64,000 nucleotides of DNA from Pelagibacterium lacus (GTDB lineage: Bacteria; Pseudomonadota; Alphaproteobacteria; Rhizobiales; Devosiaceae), in the NCBI RefSeq assembly GCF_003345525.1, contig NZ_QQNH01000001.1, positions 62,001 to 126,000 on the forward strand, written 5' to 3'. Positions 1 to 7,826 of this stretch are shown piece after piece. Made by a program: the position numbers and the translations under genes. Each line of letters opens with the position of its first letter. Positions within the stretch are counted from its first letter, which is position 1. Below the pieces are notes generated by a model. It worked only from the letters and a program-made list of their open reading frames with translations. It was not told where the DNA came from and searched no databases.

Positions 1-109
1 GGAACAGCCGGTCGTCATGGACTTCGATGTCCCACGGCCGGGAGCCGCCGACCTCGATATCGATCTGCGCCAGAACGTCTGTAATGAAGGATTTGAACTT
101 GTCGGTCAT
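1..109 (-). CDS. cfa: Cyclopropane-fatty-acyl-phospholipid synthase, N-terminal fragment
   Basis: Only the first 36 codons lie in the window; the rest continues past the left edge. The translation has the short helix and the ...IDIEVGGSRPWDIEVHDDRLF-type segment that matches the amino-terminal lipid-binding part of Cfa, where E. coli has AGIAINGSAPADIRV. Cfa uses S-adenosylmethionine to methylenate unsaturated phospholipid acyl chains at the inner membrane. The ATG at 107-109 gives the expected N-terminus. The catalytic methyltransferase domain is not visible, so the call rests on this short match alone; another CMAS-family methyltransferase is possible. Confidence 0.6.
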   Translation of the reverse strand, partial: MTDKFKSFITDVLAQIDIEVGGSRPWDIEVHDDRLF

Positions 110-214
110 AGCCGCCGCCCGAGGCTGAACATAACGCGGCGGGGAGCGTCAACGGATGGTGCTTCCCGTCAACCTGAACACACTAAAATTTGGCGCACTT
201 GTCCAGTGCCCTGA

Positions 215-472
215 TCATTCCCACTCGGCGGGCTGCGGATCGGGCGGGCTGTAACCATCCTCGTCATCGGCGGTTTCCAGAATGCCGATCAGTTCGGCCA
301 CCTTGCCGGTCGGCAGGTGATTGCCGTCATTGACCAGCGCCTCGTCCGATTGCAGCCAGGCCAGAGCCTTGGTCAATTCGGCCGAAGTCGGCTCGATGGC
401 CGCGATCTCGGCGGCAAGGTGATTGTCGATCGGACCGAGGATCCGTTCGATGCCGTCTCGTGTCAGTGCCAT
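215..472 (-). CDS. Small acidic protein of unknown function (85 aa)
   Basis: An 85-residue soluble protein with no signal peptide or membrane segment. It is acidic, especially at the end (ETADDEDGYSPPDPQPAEWE), and carries a central helix-rich stretch (AELTKALAWLQSDEALVNDG). I do not recognise the family. Codon use fits its neighbours (G/C at third positions), the frame has a clear ATG, and the gene fills the gap between cfa and the divergent sigma factor locus. It could be a small regulatory or structural protein; nothing in the sequence fixes a role. Confidence 0.5.
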   Translation of the reverse strand: MALTRDGIERILGPIDNHLAAEIAAIEPTSAELTKALAWLQSDEALVNDGNHLPTGKVAELIGILETADDEDGYSPPDPQPAEWE

Positions 473-602
473 GCTCGCACCCCAGGAAAATTACGCGACA
501 AATCCGAAACGCCCGACGCGGATTCGGGTTGCATGGGGGTGGCGCCGGCCGGTCAACGGGCGCATTCTCCCCGGCGACCGCGCGGCAAAAATCCGTCCCC
601 GA

Positions 603-629
603 TGTCGGATCGGCCGGCGCACCAACGTC
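603..629 (+). promoter_or_regulatory. ECF-type promoter-like element upstream of the DGPF gene
   Basis: TGTCGG at 603-608 and CGTC at 626-629 are separated by 17 bp, and the ATG of the DGPF gene follows at 653. ECF42 sigma factors are reported to use promoters with a TGTCGA-like -35 and a short CG(A/T)C-like -10, and to drive DGPF genes. This would make the sigma factor operon autoregulated. It is a motif match by eye, not a scored prediction. Confidence 0.35.
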
Positions 630-652
630 CTGAGCATATCGAGGAGAACCAG

Positions 653-1027
653 ATGCTCTACGCCATCCTGTGTTACAACGACGAAGCCGCTGTCGGCGCC
701 TGGTCCAAGGAACATGACGCCAGGATCATGACCGACCTGCTCGCCGTGCAGAAACCGCTGGTCGAGGCGGGCAAGATGGGGCCGGTGGCCCGGCTGATGC
801 CCACCACGGCCGCGACCACCCTGCGCAAGAGCGCCGGGGAGCCCGTCATCCTCGATGGTCCGTTCGCCGAGACCAAGGAACAGTTTCTCGGCTTTTATGT
901 CATGGATGCGGAGAGCCTCGAGGAGGTCGTGCAGGTGGTGCGCGACCTGGCCGAGGCCAATCCGGGCATGGGCTCGTACGAGATCCGCCCGGTTCGCGAT
1001 TTCTTTCCCGGAGCGACAACCAAGTGA
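653..1027 (+). CDS. YCII-related DGPF-motif protein, ECF42 partner
   Basis: A 124-residue protein of the YCII superfamily, a small alpha/beta ferredoxin-like fold. The signature DGPF is present (VILDGPFAETKEQFLGFYVM), the motif that names the DGPF proteins encoded beside ECF42 sigma factors. The ATG at 653 has a good ribosome site (GAGGAG at 641-646); the frame stays open upstream but without such a site. The stop overlaps the GTG start of the sigma factor by 4 bp, so the two are translationally coupled. DGPF proteins are known as ECF42 targets; their biochemical role is unsettled. Confidence 0.85.
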   Translation: MLYAILCYNDEAAVGAWSKEHDARIMTDLLAVQKPLVEAGKMGPVARLMPTTAATTLRKSAGEPVILDGPFAETKEQFLGFYVMDAESLEEVVQVVRDLAEANPGMGSYEIRPVRDFFPGATTK

Positions 1028-2301
1028 ACGACAAGGATGCCAACTGGATCGGCCTGGTTCTGGCCGGCGCCCGCGCCAAGGCGGTCGCCGCCCTCTACCG
1101 CTATTTCCGCGACCTCGACATGGCCGAGGAAGCGTTTCAGGAGGCATCCCTGCGCGCCCTCAAATCCTGGCCGAAAAACGGCCCGCCGCGCGATGCCGCC
1201 GCATGGCTCATCCTGGTGGGCCGCAATTCGGGCATCGACGCCATCCGCCGCAAGGCGCGGTTCACCGACCTGCCCGACGAGGAACGGATTTCCGACACCT
1301 CGGACGCCGAGGCCGACATCGCCGAGCGCATCGACGATTCCCATTATCGCGACGACATCCTGCGGCTGCTATTCGTGTGCTGCCACCCCGACCTGCCGGC
1401 CACCCAGCAGATCGCCCTGGCGCTGCGCGTGGTTTCGGGGCTCACCGTCAGGCAGATCGCCCGGGCTTTCCTCGTATCCGACGCCGCCATGGAGCAGCGC
1501 ATCACCCGCGCCAAGGCGCGCATCGCCAGGTCGGGGGCGCAATTTGAAACCCCCGACGCCGCCGATCGCGCCGCGCGGGTGGGATCGGTCGCGGCGATGA
1601 TCTATCTGGTGTTCAACGAGGGCTATACCTCGGCGGGGGAGCGGGCCGAGACGCGCGCCACCTTCGCCGACGAGGCCATCCGCCTCGGACGGCTCCTGCT
1701 CGGGCTGTTTCCCAACGAACCCGAACTGATGGGACTGCTGGCGCTGATGCTCATCCAGCATTCGCGCGACGCCGCCCGCTTCGATGCCGCGGGCAATATC
1801 GTCCTGCTCGACGATCAGGACCGCGCGCTGTGGGACCGGCCGATGATCGCGGAGGGGCTGGCGCTGATCGACAAGGCCATGCGCCACCGCACGCCCGGCG
1901 TCTTCCAGCTCCAGGCGGCGATCGCCGCCATCCATGCCCATGCGGAAACCCCCGAGGCCACCGACTGGGTCGAGATCGAACTGCTCTATCGCGTGCTCGA
2001 ACGCCTGCAGCCCTCCCCGGTCGTCACCCTCAACCGCGCCGTCGCCGTGTCGCGCACCGAGGGTCCGCAGGCTGCGCTCGACCTCATCGAGCCCCTGGCC
2101 GACGCCCTGGGCGGGTATTTCTATTTCCACGGCCTGCGCGGCGGGCTGCTCAAGGATCTGGGCCGGATCGAGGAGGCGCGCGCCGCCTTCGACATCGCCA
2201 TCGCCCATGCCAATACCAGCGCCGAAGCGGTCCATATCCGCGCCCATCTGGACAAGCTCGGCGCACCGCCGGCCACCTCACCGGTCGAATCAAGACGGTG
2301 A
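1024..2301 (+). CDS. ECF42-family RNA polymerase sigma factor with TPR-like C-terminal extension
   Basis: A 425-residue sigma factor, about twice the size of a plain ECF sigma. Region sigma-2 spans roughly residues 15-85 (YFRDLDMAEEAFQEA, AAWLILVGRNSGIDAIRRKAR). Region sigma-4 lies near 115-165 (LALRVVSGLTVRQIARAFLV). The DUF6596-type extension follows from about 185 to 410, with the typical IYLVFNEGYTSAG and helical repeats to the end. In ECF42 factors this C-terminal extension controls activity and no anti-sigma is encoded nearby, which agrees with the layout here. The start is GTG at 1024, overlapping the DGPF stop. The trigger signal is unknown. Confidence 0.9.
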   Translation: MNDKDANWIGLVLAGARAKAVAALYRYFRDLDMAEEAFQEASLRALKSWPKNGPPRDAAAWLILVGRNSGIDAIRRKARFTDLPDEERISDTSDAEADIAERIDDSHYRDDILRLLFVCCHPDLPATQQIALALRVVSGLTVRQIARAFLVSDAAMEQRITRAKARIARSGAQFETPDAADRAARVGSVAAMIYLVFNEGYTSAGERAETRATFADEAIRLGRLLLGLFPNEPELMGLLALMLIQHSRDAARFDAAGNIVLLDDQDRALWDRPMIAEGLALIDKAMRHRTPGVFQLQAAIAAIHAHAETPEATDWVEIELLYRVLERLQPSPVVTLNRAVAVSRTEGPQAALDLIEPLADALGGYFYFHGLRGGLLKDLGRIEEARAAFDIAIAHANTSAEAVHIRAHLDKLGAPPATSPVESRR

Positions 2302-2397
2302 GCCGATGAATCAAGGGCGTGACGCAGCGAGTCGGGAAACCGGCGTTGGCGCTTGATATTGAATCGGTATTTGCAACGGAGCTCGAGGAGGCTCGAC

Positions 2398-2796
2398 ATG
2401 AAGATCACCCCCTATCTCAACTTCGCCGGCGATTGCCGCGCGGCGATGACCTTCTATCAATCGGTGTTCGGCGGCGAGCTCGAAATGACCGCCCACAAGG
2501 ACACCCCCATGGCCGAACATGTTCCCCCCGAGATGCAGGACCAGATCATGCACGCCGTGCTGACCACCGGCGATGGGGTCCTCTTCGCCTCGGACGCGCC
2601 CATGGCGCAGGCGAATAGCTTCTCGGGCGTTTACATCACGGTGCATCCCCAGACGGTGGAGGAGGCCGAGCGCATGTTCGACCGGCTCAGCGAGGGCGGC
2701 ACGGTGGAAATGGCGCTGGAGGAGACGTTCTGGGCGAAGCGCTTCGGCATGCTGCACGACCGCTGGGGTGTGAAGTGGATGTTCAATGTGACGTAA
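2398..2796 (+). CDS. VOC-family (PhnB/glyoxalase-like) protein
   Basis: A 132-residue protein of the vicinal oxygen chelate superfamily, PhnB-like (YLNFAGDCRAAMTFYQSVFGGEL at the front; WAKRFGMLHDRWGVKWMFN at the end, which is the usual closing signature). The ATG at 2398 is preceded by GAGGAG and gives the normal family start; an in-frame extension upstream lacks such a site. It lies 96 bp after the ECF42 gene, and PhnB-like genes are frequent in ECF42/DGPF loci, so it is probably part of that regulon. Substrate unknown. Confidence 0.8.
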   Translation: MKITPYLNFAGDCRAAMTFYQSVFGGELEMTAHKDTPMAEHVPPEMQDQIMHAVLTTGDGVLFASDAPMAQANSFSGVYITVHPQTVEEAERMFDRLSEGGTVEMALEETFWAKRFGMLHDRWGVKWMFNVT

Positions 2797-2810
2797 GCGG
2801 GCCGCCCCCC

Positions 2811-2876
2811 TCCTTCTTCCCTGGTGGGAGAAGGTGGATCGGACCGGAAGGTCCGAGACGGATGAGGGGGGCGCCG
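2811..2876. repeat. Repeat family A, partial copy
   Basis: Contains the family A blocks CCCTGGTGGGAGAAGGTGGATC and CGGATGAGGGGGGCGC seen at 40164-40304, 43420-43609 and 49917-50111. Only the right half of the element is present. It sits in the 108-bp gap between two convergent genes. Confidence 0.7.
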
Positions 2877-2904
2877 CGCCGGCCCCGAACGCCACCGTCT
2901 CCCC

Positions 2905-4452
2905 CTACCCCCCATCCTTCCACCGGATGCGATAGAGGTCGAAGCGGCGATCGCGGAGGTTGCGGACGGCGCCCTGGGCGCGGGCCCATTGCAGGGTCGA
3001 GACGTTGAGATCGGCCACCACGACCATCTCCACATTCTCGCTCGCCTCCGCCGCGATGCCGTCGCGGGCGAAGGGCATGTCGGAGGGCGTGAAAATGGCC
3101 GAATGGGCGTAGTTGATATCGAGATTATCGACATTGGCCAGATTGCCGGTGATGCCCGAGGTCACCACATAGCACTGGTTCTCGATGGTGCGGGCCTGGC
3201 TGCAATATTTCACCCGCAAATGGCCCTGCCGCGTGTCGGTGCAATAGGGCACGAACATGATGCGCGCGCCCTGATCGGCGAGGCGCCGCGCGACCTCGGG
3301 GAATTCGCTGTCATAGCAGATCATCACCCCGATCGGCCCGCAATCGGTGTCGATCACATCCACCGCATCGCCGCCGACAATGCCCCAGTAATCCCGTTCG
3401 TCCGGGGTCGGGTGCATCTTTTCCTGGGCGTGCACGGTGCCGTCGCGCAGGAAGACGTAGCAGACATTCTGGATGTCCTCGTCCTCGGTGATGGTGGGAT
3501 GGCTGCCGCCGATGATGTTGATGTTGAACTTGAGCGCCATCTGCTGCATGCGCTCGATGAATTGCGGGGTGTATTCGGTCAGCCGCAGGATCGCTTCATG
3601 CGGGGGCTGCTCCGGCTCGCTGGACAGCAGCATCAGGGTGAAGAGTTCGGGAAACACCACGAAATCGGAGCTGTAATCGGCCGCCACGTCGACGAAATAC
3701 TGCATATGGGTGAAAAAGGCATCGGCATCGGCAAAGCGCCGGGCTTCGAGCTGCACCGTGGTCACCCGCACCGTTTCCTTCGAGCGCTGATGCGCCGGGC
3801 GGCCCTCGTCCTCCTCGTCATAGCGCGGATTGCGCCACACCATCAGCGCCGCGTGCCCGCCCGAGGCCTTGTCGTCGGGGTGGTAGTTGCGCAGCAGCAT
3901 TTCGGGCTCGAAGCCCAGCTTCATCTGGAAGCTGGCCACCGGGTCGCGCACCTCCCGCTCCCGCACCGCCTCGAAATAGTCCTTGATGCGCGGATAGTCC
4001 TTCTTGTTGCGGCGATAGCCGGGGAGCCGGCCGCCAAAGGCGATGCCCTTGAGCCAGAGCTCGTCGCACAGGCGCTGGCGTGCCTCGTAGAGCCGGCGGC
4101 CGATGCGGTTGCGCTGGCGGCCCGGATCGACGCACACCTCGACGCCATAGAGCCATTCGCCCCTGGCGTTGTGCAGCGTGCCATAGCCGGCGCCGGTGAT
4201 GTTTTCCCAGGTGTGCTGCTTGAAAATCTGCCGCTCGGCCAGTTGCAGCGTCGCGGCATAACCGACGATCTGCCCGTCATAGACGGCGACGAACTGGCCT
4301 TCGGGAAAGGCGTTGATCTGGCCGCGAATGGTGCCGGGAAGGTAGGTATCTTCCTCGGGATAGACGCGCTGGGTCAGCGCGATGATGGCGGGGATGTCGC
4401 GAATCCTCGCCGTCCGCACCTCGAGGAGCGGTTTGTCGGAGAGTTTGTGCAC
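2905..4452 (-). CDS. GNAT acetyltransferase - carbon-nitrogen hydrolase fusion protein
   Basis: A 515-residue two-domain protein. Residues about 10-215 form a GNAT domain (VEVCVDPGRQRNRIGRRLYEAR is the acetyl-CoA loop). Residues about 228-500 form a nitrilase-superfamily hydrolase with the Glu-Lys-Cys triad visible: E269 in FPELF, K345 in QEKMHP and C379 in MICYDSEFPE. Such fusions are widespread, and the acyl substrate is generally unassigned. No signal peptide, so cytoplasmic. The gene stands alone between the convergent VOC gene and the codirectional TRAP receptor gene 124 bp away. Confident on domains, not on substrate. Confidence 0.9.
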   Translation of the reverse strand: MHKLSDKPLLEVRTARIRDIPAIIALTQRVYPEEDTYLPGTIRGQINAFPEGQFVAVYDGQIVGYAATLQLAERQIFKQHTWENITGAGYGTLHNARGEWLYGVEVCVDPGRQRNRIGRRLYEARQRLCDELWLKGIAFGGRLPGYRRNKKDYPRIKDYFEAVREREVRDPVASFQMKLGFEPEMLLRNYHPDDKASGGHAALMVWRNPRYDEEDEGRPAHQRSKETVRVTTVQLEARRFADADAFFTHMQYFVDVAADYSSDFVVFPELFTLMLLSSEPEQPPHEAILRLTEYTPQFIERMQQMALKFNINIIGGSHPTITEDEDIQNVCYVFLRDGTVHAQEKMHPTPDERDYWGIVGGDAVDVIDTDCGPIGVMICYDSEFPEVARRLADQGARIMFVPYCTDTRQGHLRVKYCSQARTIENQCYVVTSGITGNLANVDNLDINYAHSAIFTPSDMPFARDGIAAEASENVEMVVVADLNVSTLQWARAQGAVRNLRDRRFDLYRIRWKDGG

Positions 4453-4576
4453 AGGGGCGGAACCTCGTTTGGGGTCGGATCAATGGCTTTGTGCCAGCAT
4501 GGCCGGCTTATGCCAATATAATGTCTCAATGCCCCATTTGGCTCCGCACGCCGAAGCTGCGGAGCCAATGGCCCAT

Positions 4577-5599
4577 CTAACGGTGTTCCTCGGCCACCAG
4601 TTCGGTGGCACGGGCATAGAGCGCCGCGCCGTCGATGCCGCTGGCGGCCATTTCGGCGAACCAGTCGTCGATGGTGGCCTGCGCCGCCGCGCGCCAGCGC
4701 GCGGCTTCCCCGGCGTCGAGGGTGATCACCCGGTTGCCGCGCTCGAGCGCCTGCTCCAGCCCGACAATGTCGTCGGCATCGTTGGCGGCGCCGAAGCGGC
4801 CGGCCCATTCGATGCCGGTATTGGCATCGATCACTGCCTGCAATTCGGGCGGCAGCCGGTCATAGGCCCCCTGGTTCATCACCACGGCGAAGGTCTGGGT
4901 ATAGAGCCCGTGATCGCCCGCGAACCCGGTGTGGTTGGAGACCAGCTCGCTGGTCCGCAGGGCCAGCGTCACCTGCCAGGGGATGGTCGCCCCGTCGATG
5001 ACGCCGCGGGTCAGCGCCTCGGGAACCTCGGGCACGGGAAAGCCGATGGCCTCGGCGCCCAGATCGGTGAGCATGGCACTGATCACCCGCGAGCCGCCGC
5101 GGATCTTGAGCCCCTGCAGGTCCTCCAGCCGTTCGATGGGCCGGTTGGAATGAAACAGGCCCGGTCCATGGGTATGGACGGCGATCAGCTTCAGCCCGGC
5201 GAATTCGTCCATGGCGTTTTCCTCGACATAGCGCTGGAAGGCGCGCGAGGTGTCCTCGGCATTGGTGACGAGGAAGGGCATCTCGAAGACCTCGGCCTTG
5301 GGGAAGCGCCCCGGCGTATAGCCGAGCACCGTCCAGACGAGATCGACCGCCCCGCCCTGCGCCTGGGCGAAGAGGTCGGCCGGGGCGCCGCCCAGCATCA
5401 TCGAGGGATAGAATTCCACCGCGATGCGGCCATCCGACTGCGCCTCGATGGCCTCGGCCCAGGGCACGAGGCCCTCGCGGGGCACGCTGTCGGTCATGGG
5501 GAGGAAGTGGTGCAGGCGCAGGGTGAACTCCTGCGCCATTATGGATGGAGCGAACGCGCAGCACGCCAGTGCCGCGGCAAGGAGGGTTCTGGTGAACAT
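4577..5599 (-). CDS. TRAP transporter solute-binding protein (DctP family), orphan
   Basis: A 340-residue periplasmic receptor with a clean signal peptide (LLAAALACCAFAPSIMAQ) when started at 5599; an upstream in-frame Met would put ten extra polar residues before it. The DctP fold is recognised from LRLHHFLPMTDSVP, the PAEVF-like stretch, LKIRGGSRVISAMLTDLGAEAIGFPVPEVPEAL and the VIDGATIPWQ segment. These proteins deliver carboxylates and related solutes to DctQM membrane subunits. No DctQ or DctM gene is next to it, so it must work with a permease elsewhere or has another role. It is followed leftward by the GNAT-nitrilase gene. Confidence 0.88.
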   Translation of the reverse strand: MFTRTLLAAALACCAFAPSIMAQEFTLRLHHFLPMTDSVPREGLVPWAEAIEAQSDGRIAVEFYPSMMLGGAPADLFAQAQGGAVDLVWTVLGYTPGRFPKAEVFEMPFLVTNAEDTSRAFQRYVEENAMDEFAGLKLIAVHTHGPGLFHSNRPIERLEDLQGLKIRGGSRVISAMLTDLGAEAIGFPVPEVPEALTRGVIDGATIPWQVTLALRTSELVSNHTGFAGDHGLYTQTFAVVMNQGAYDRLPPELQAVIDANTGIEWAGRFGAANDADDIVGLEQALERGNRVITLDAGEAARWRAAAQATIDDWFAEMAASGIDGAALYARATELVAEEHR

Positions 5600-5721
5600 G
5601 GATGGTCCCCGAATGCGCGGGACCAGCAAGGGTGCCTCTCACCCTGTGCGAGTTCGATCCCGCTCCGGGCGCATGGCTGGCCCGGGCGCCGGTTCCCCCG
5701 GCACCCGGCTGGATTAGCCGA

Positions 5722-6864
5722 TCATTGCGCGGCGCTCAACCGCAGAATGCGACCATCCGCATCGTCGGTGAGGAGATAGAGCGCGCCGTCGGGGCCCTGC
5801 ACCACGTCGCGGATGCGATATTCGAAGGCGTCTCCGAACAGGAATTCGTCCCCCACCACGCTGTCGCCGTCGAGATCGATGCGGATGAGGTCGGTGCCGG
5901 CCAAAGCGCCCATGAAGGCGTCGCCCTGCCAGTCGGGGAACATGTCGCCGGTATAAAACATCAGCCCCGAGGGCGCCGGCGAGGGCACCCAGGTGCGCTC
6001 GGCCGCGATGAGGTCGCCGGGCAGGTCCTGGGGCGGGTCGATGGGATCGCCGGAATATTCGGTGCCCTCGGTGAGGAGAGGCCAGCCGTAATTGCCGCCG
6101 GCGACGATCCGGTTGAGTTCGTCGCCGCCGCGCGGGCCGTGCTCGGAGACCCAGAGCTGGCCGGTTTCGGGGTGCAGCGCCGCCCCTTGCATGTTGCGAT
6201 GGCCATAGCTCCAGATTTCCGGAAGCGCGCCGTCGGTGCCGACGAAGGGGTTGTCCTCGGGCACCGTGCCATCGGGCAGGATGCGGATCACCTTGCCCAG
6301 ATGCGACCCCAGATCCTGGGCCTGCACGCGAAATTCGGCATCGGAGCGCTCGCCGGTGGTGATGAAAAGATAGCCGTCATTGTCGAAGACGAGGCGCGAG
6401 CCGAAATGCAGGGAGGACGGGAGCTTGGGCTGCTGTGAGAAGATGATCTCGACATCGACCAGTTCGGTCATCTCCGCATCGAGGACGCCGCGCGCCACCG
6501 CCGTCGAATTGGTGCCCGCTTCCTCGCCGGCCTCGGCGAAGCTGAGATAGACATAGCGGTTGGAGGCGAAATCGGGATCGAGCGCGATGCCGAGCAGACC
6601 GCCCTGCCCTTCGAACACCACGTCCGGCACCCCGGCCACAGGCTCGGAAATCTCGCCCTCGGCCGTCACATGGCGCAGATTGCCGGCCCGCTCGGTGACC
6701 AGCATGCTGCCGTCATCGAGAAAGACCATGCCCCAGGGAAACTGGAGGCCCTCGACGTAAGAGGCGAGTTCGATCGTGCCCGTTTCGGTCTCGTAGGTCT
6801 GGGCAAAGGCCGGGGCCGTCAACGCCGTGGCGCCGGCAAAAAGGGCAAGGGGTGCCTTGAGCAT
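5722..6864 (-). CDS. PQQ-dependent aldose sugar dehydrogenase-like protein (YliI family)
   Basis: A 380-residue exported six-bladed beta-propeller protein of the glucose/sorbosone dehydrogenase family. The signal peptide is LALFAGATALTAPAFAQ. Family markers are FPWGMVFLDDGSMLVTERAG, EGQGGLLGIALDPDF, LHFGSRLVFDNDGYLFITTGER, WSYGHRNMQG, WVSEHGPRGGDELN and GGNYGWPL. The propeller binds PQQ and oxidises aldoses in the periplasm, passing electrons to the respiratory chain. The ATG at 6864 has GGAGA just upstream. It shares direction with the D-lyxose isomerase 88 bp upstream, so sugar oxidation is a plausible shared theme. Confidence 0.87.
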   Translation of the reverse strand: MLKAPLALFAGATALTAPAFAQTYETETGTIELASYVEGLQFPWGMVFLDDGSMLVTERAGNLRHVTAEGEISEPVAGVPDVVFEGQGGLLGIALDPDFASNRYVYLSFAEAGEEAGTNSTAVARGVLDAEMTELVDVEIIFSQQPKLPSSLHFGSRLVFDNDGYLFITTGERSDAEFRVQAQDLGSHLGKVIRILPDGTVPEDNPFVGTDGALPEIWSYGHRNMQGAALHPETGQLWVSEHGPRGGDELNRIVAGGNYGWPLLTEGTEYSGDPIDPPQDLPGDLIAAERTWVPSPAPSGLMFYTGDMFPDWQGDAFMGALAGTDLIRIDLDGDSVVGDEFLFGDAFEYRIRDVVQGPDGALYLLTDDADGRILRLSAAQ

Positions 6865-6952
6865 GTGCGATCTCCATTCAGTGTACACAGGCGGAATGGA
6901 GGGCGCGCGACAGGGTTCCTCGCGCAGTGCTCACAATATGGTCAGGATGGGA

Positions 6953-7651
6953 TCAAGCCCTGGTGCCAAACCAGGTCTCGTAATCGGACACCAGCAGATG
7001 CATGGGATCGACATCCTCCTCGATGGCGGAAAACCGGCCGAGGGGATCGAGGAAGGTGTTGTCGGTACGGTCGTCATTGACGGTGGAGACCTCCCCCACC
7101 AGCACGTCGCCGCCCTCGCCCCAGAATTTGTGCCAATTGCCCGGCAGGAGGGTGACGCTTTCGCCGGGGCGCAGTTCGAGGATGCCCCCGGCCGGCAGCA
7201 CGCGGCGGATGCCGTCGGTGACGACTTCGACGTCGCCACTGGTATCGATGCCCACGCCGGTGCCGTCGTCATTATAGAGCTGGAGCGCCAGGGTCGCGCC
7301 GCCGCGATTGATGATGTCCTCGGCCTTGATGGTGTGCCGGTGCATGGGCGAGATCTGGTCCTGACGCGAGATCATGATCTTTTCGGCGTAGAGCATGCCC
7401 CGCCCCTTGGCGAGGTCGGCGGCGTCGCCATTGCGGACGGTGAAGAGGAACAGGCCCAGCGTATCGAAATCGCCCTGGCCGTAATCGGTGACGTCCCAGC
7501 CCAGCCCCGCCTTGACGATGGTGCCGATCTCGCCCTGGCGATCCTTCATTTCCGAGGGGGTCCAATAGGCAAAGGGCGGCAGGACATAGCCGAAGGACCG
7601 GATGAACTCATCGGCCTGGGCAATGATCTCGTTGACGCGTGAACGCTTCAT
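6953..7651 (-). CDS. D-lyxose/D-mannose isomerase-like cupin protein
   Basis: A 232-residue protein of the D-lyxose ketol-isomerase family. The cupin core shows the metal-binding pattern MHRHT, E in KAEDIINRGG and WHKFWGEGG. The front carries the typical FGYVLPPFAYWTP. Family members interconvert D-lyxose with D-xylulose and D-mannose with D-fructose using a divalent metal. The ATG at 7651 follows GGAG at good spacing; a longer frame to 7705 adds only poorly supported residues. Cytoplasmic. It precedes the aldose dehydrogenase gene in the same direction. Confidence 0.85.
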   Translation of the reverse strand: MKRSRVNEIIAQADEFIRSFGYVLPPFAYWTPSEMKDRQGEIGTIVKAGLGWDVTDYGQGDFDTLGLFLFTVRNGDAADLAKGRGMLYAEKIMISRQDQISPMHRHTIKAEDIINRGGATLALQLYNDDGTGVGIDTSGDVEVVTDGIRRVLPAGGILELRPGESVTLLPGNWHKFWGEGGDVLVGEVSTVNDDRTDNTFLDPLGRFSAIEEDVDPMHLLVSDYETWFGTRA

Positions 7652-7826
7652 CCAAAGTCTCCGGAAACGAACCCAATAAATCTGAGCCAGATGGCTGATC
7701 GTCAAGCCTTTTTTGAGATCGTCCAGGGATGGCGCCGCACCTTTAGAGGAGTGAAGCTAAGCGCAACCGCACGTTCCGGCAAGAGCGGCGCGCATCCGCG
7801 CGCTGTTTCCCCTGATGTAGAGCCGG

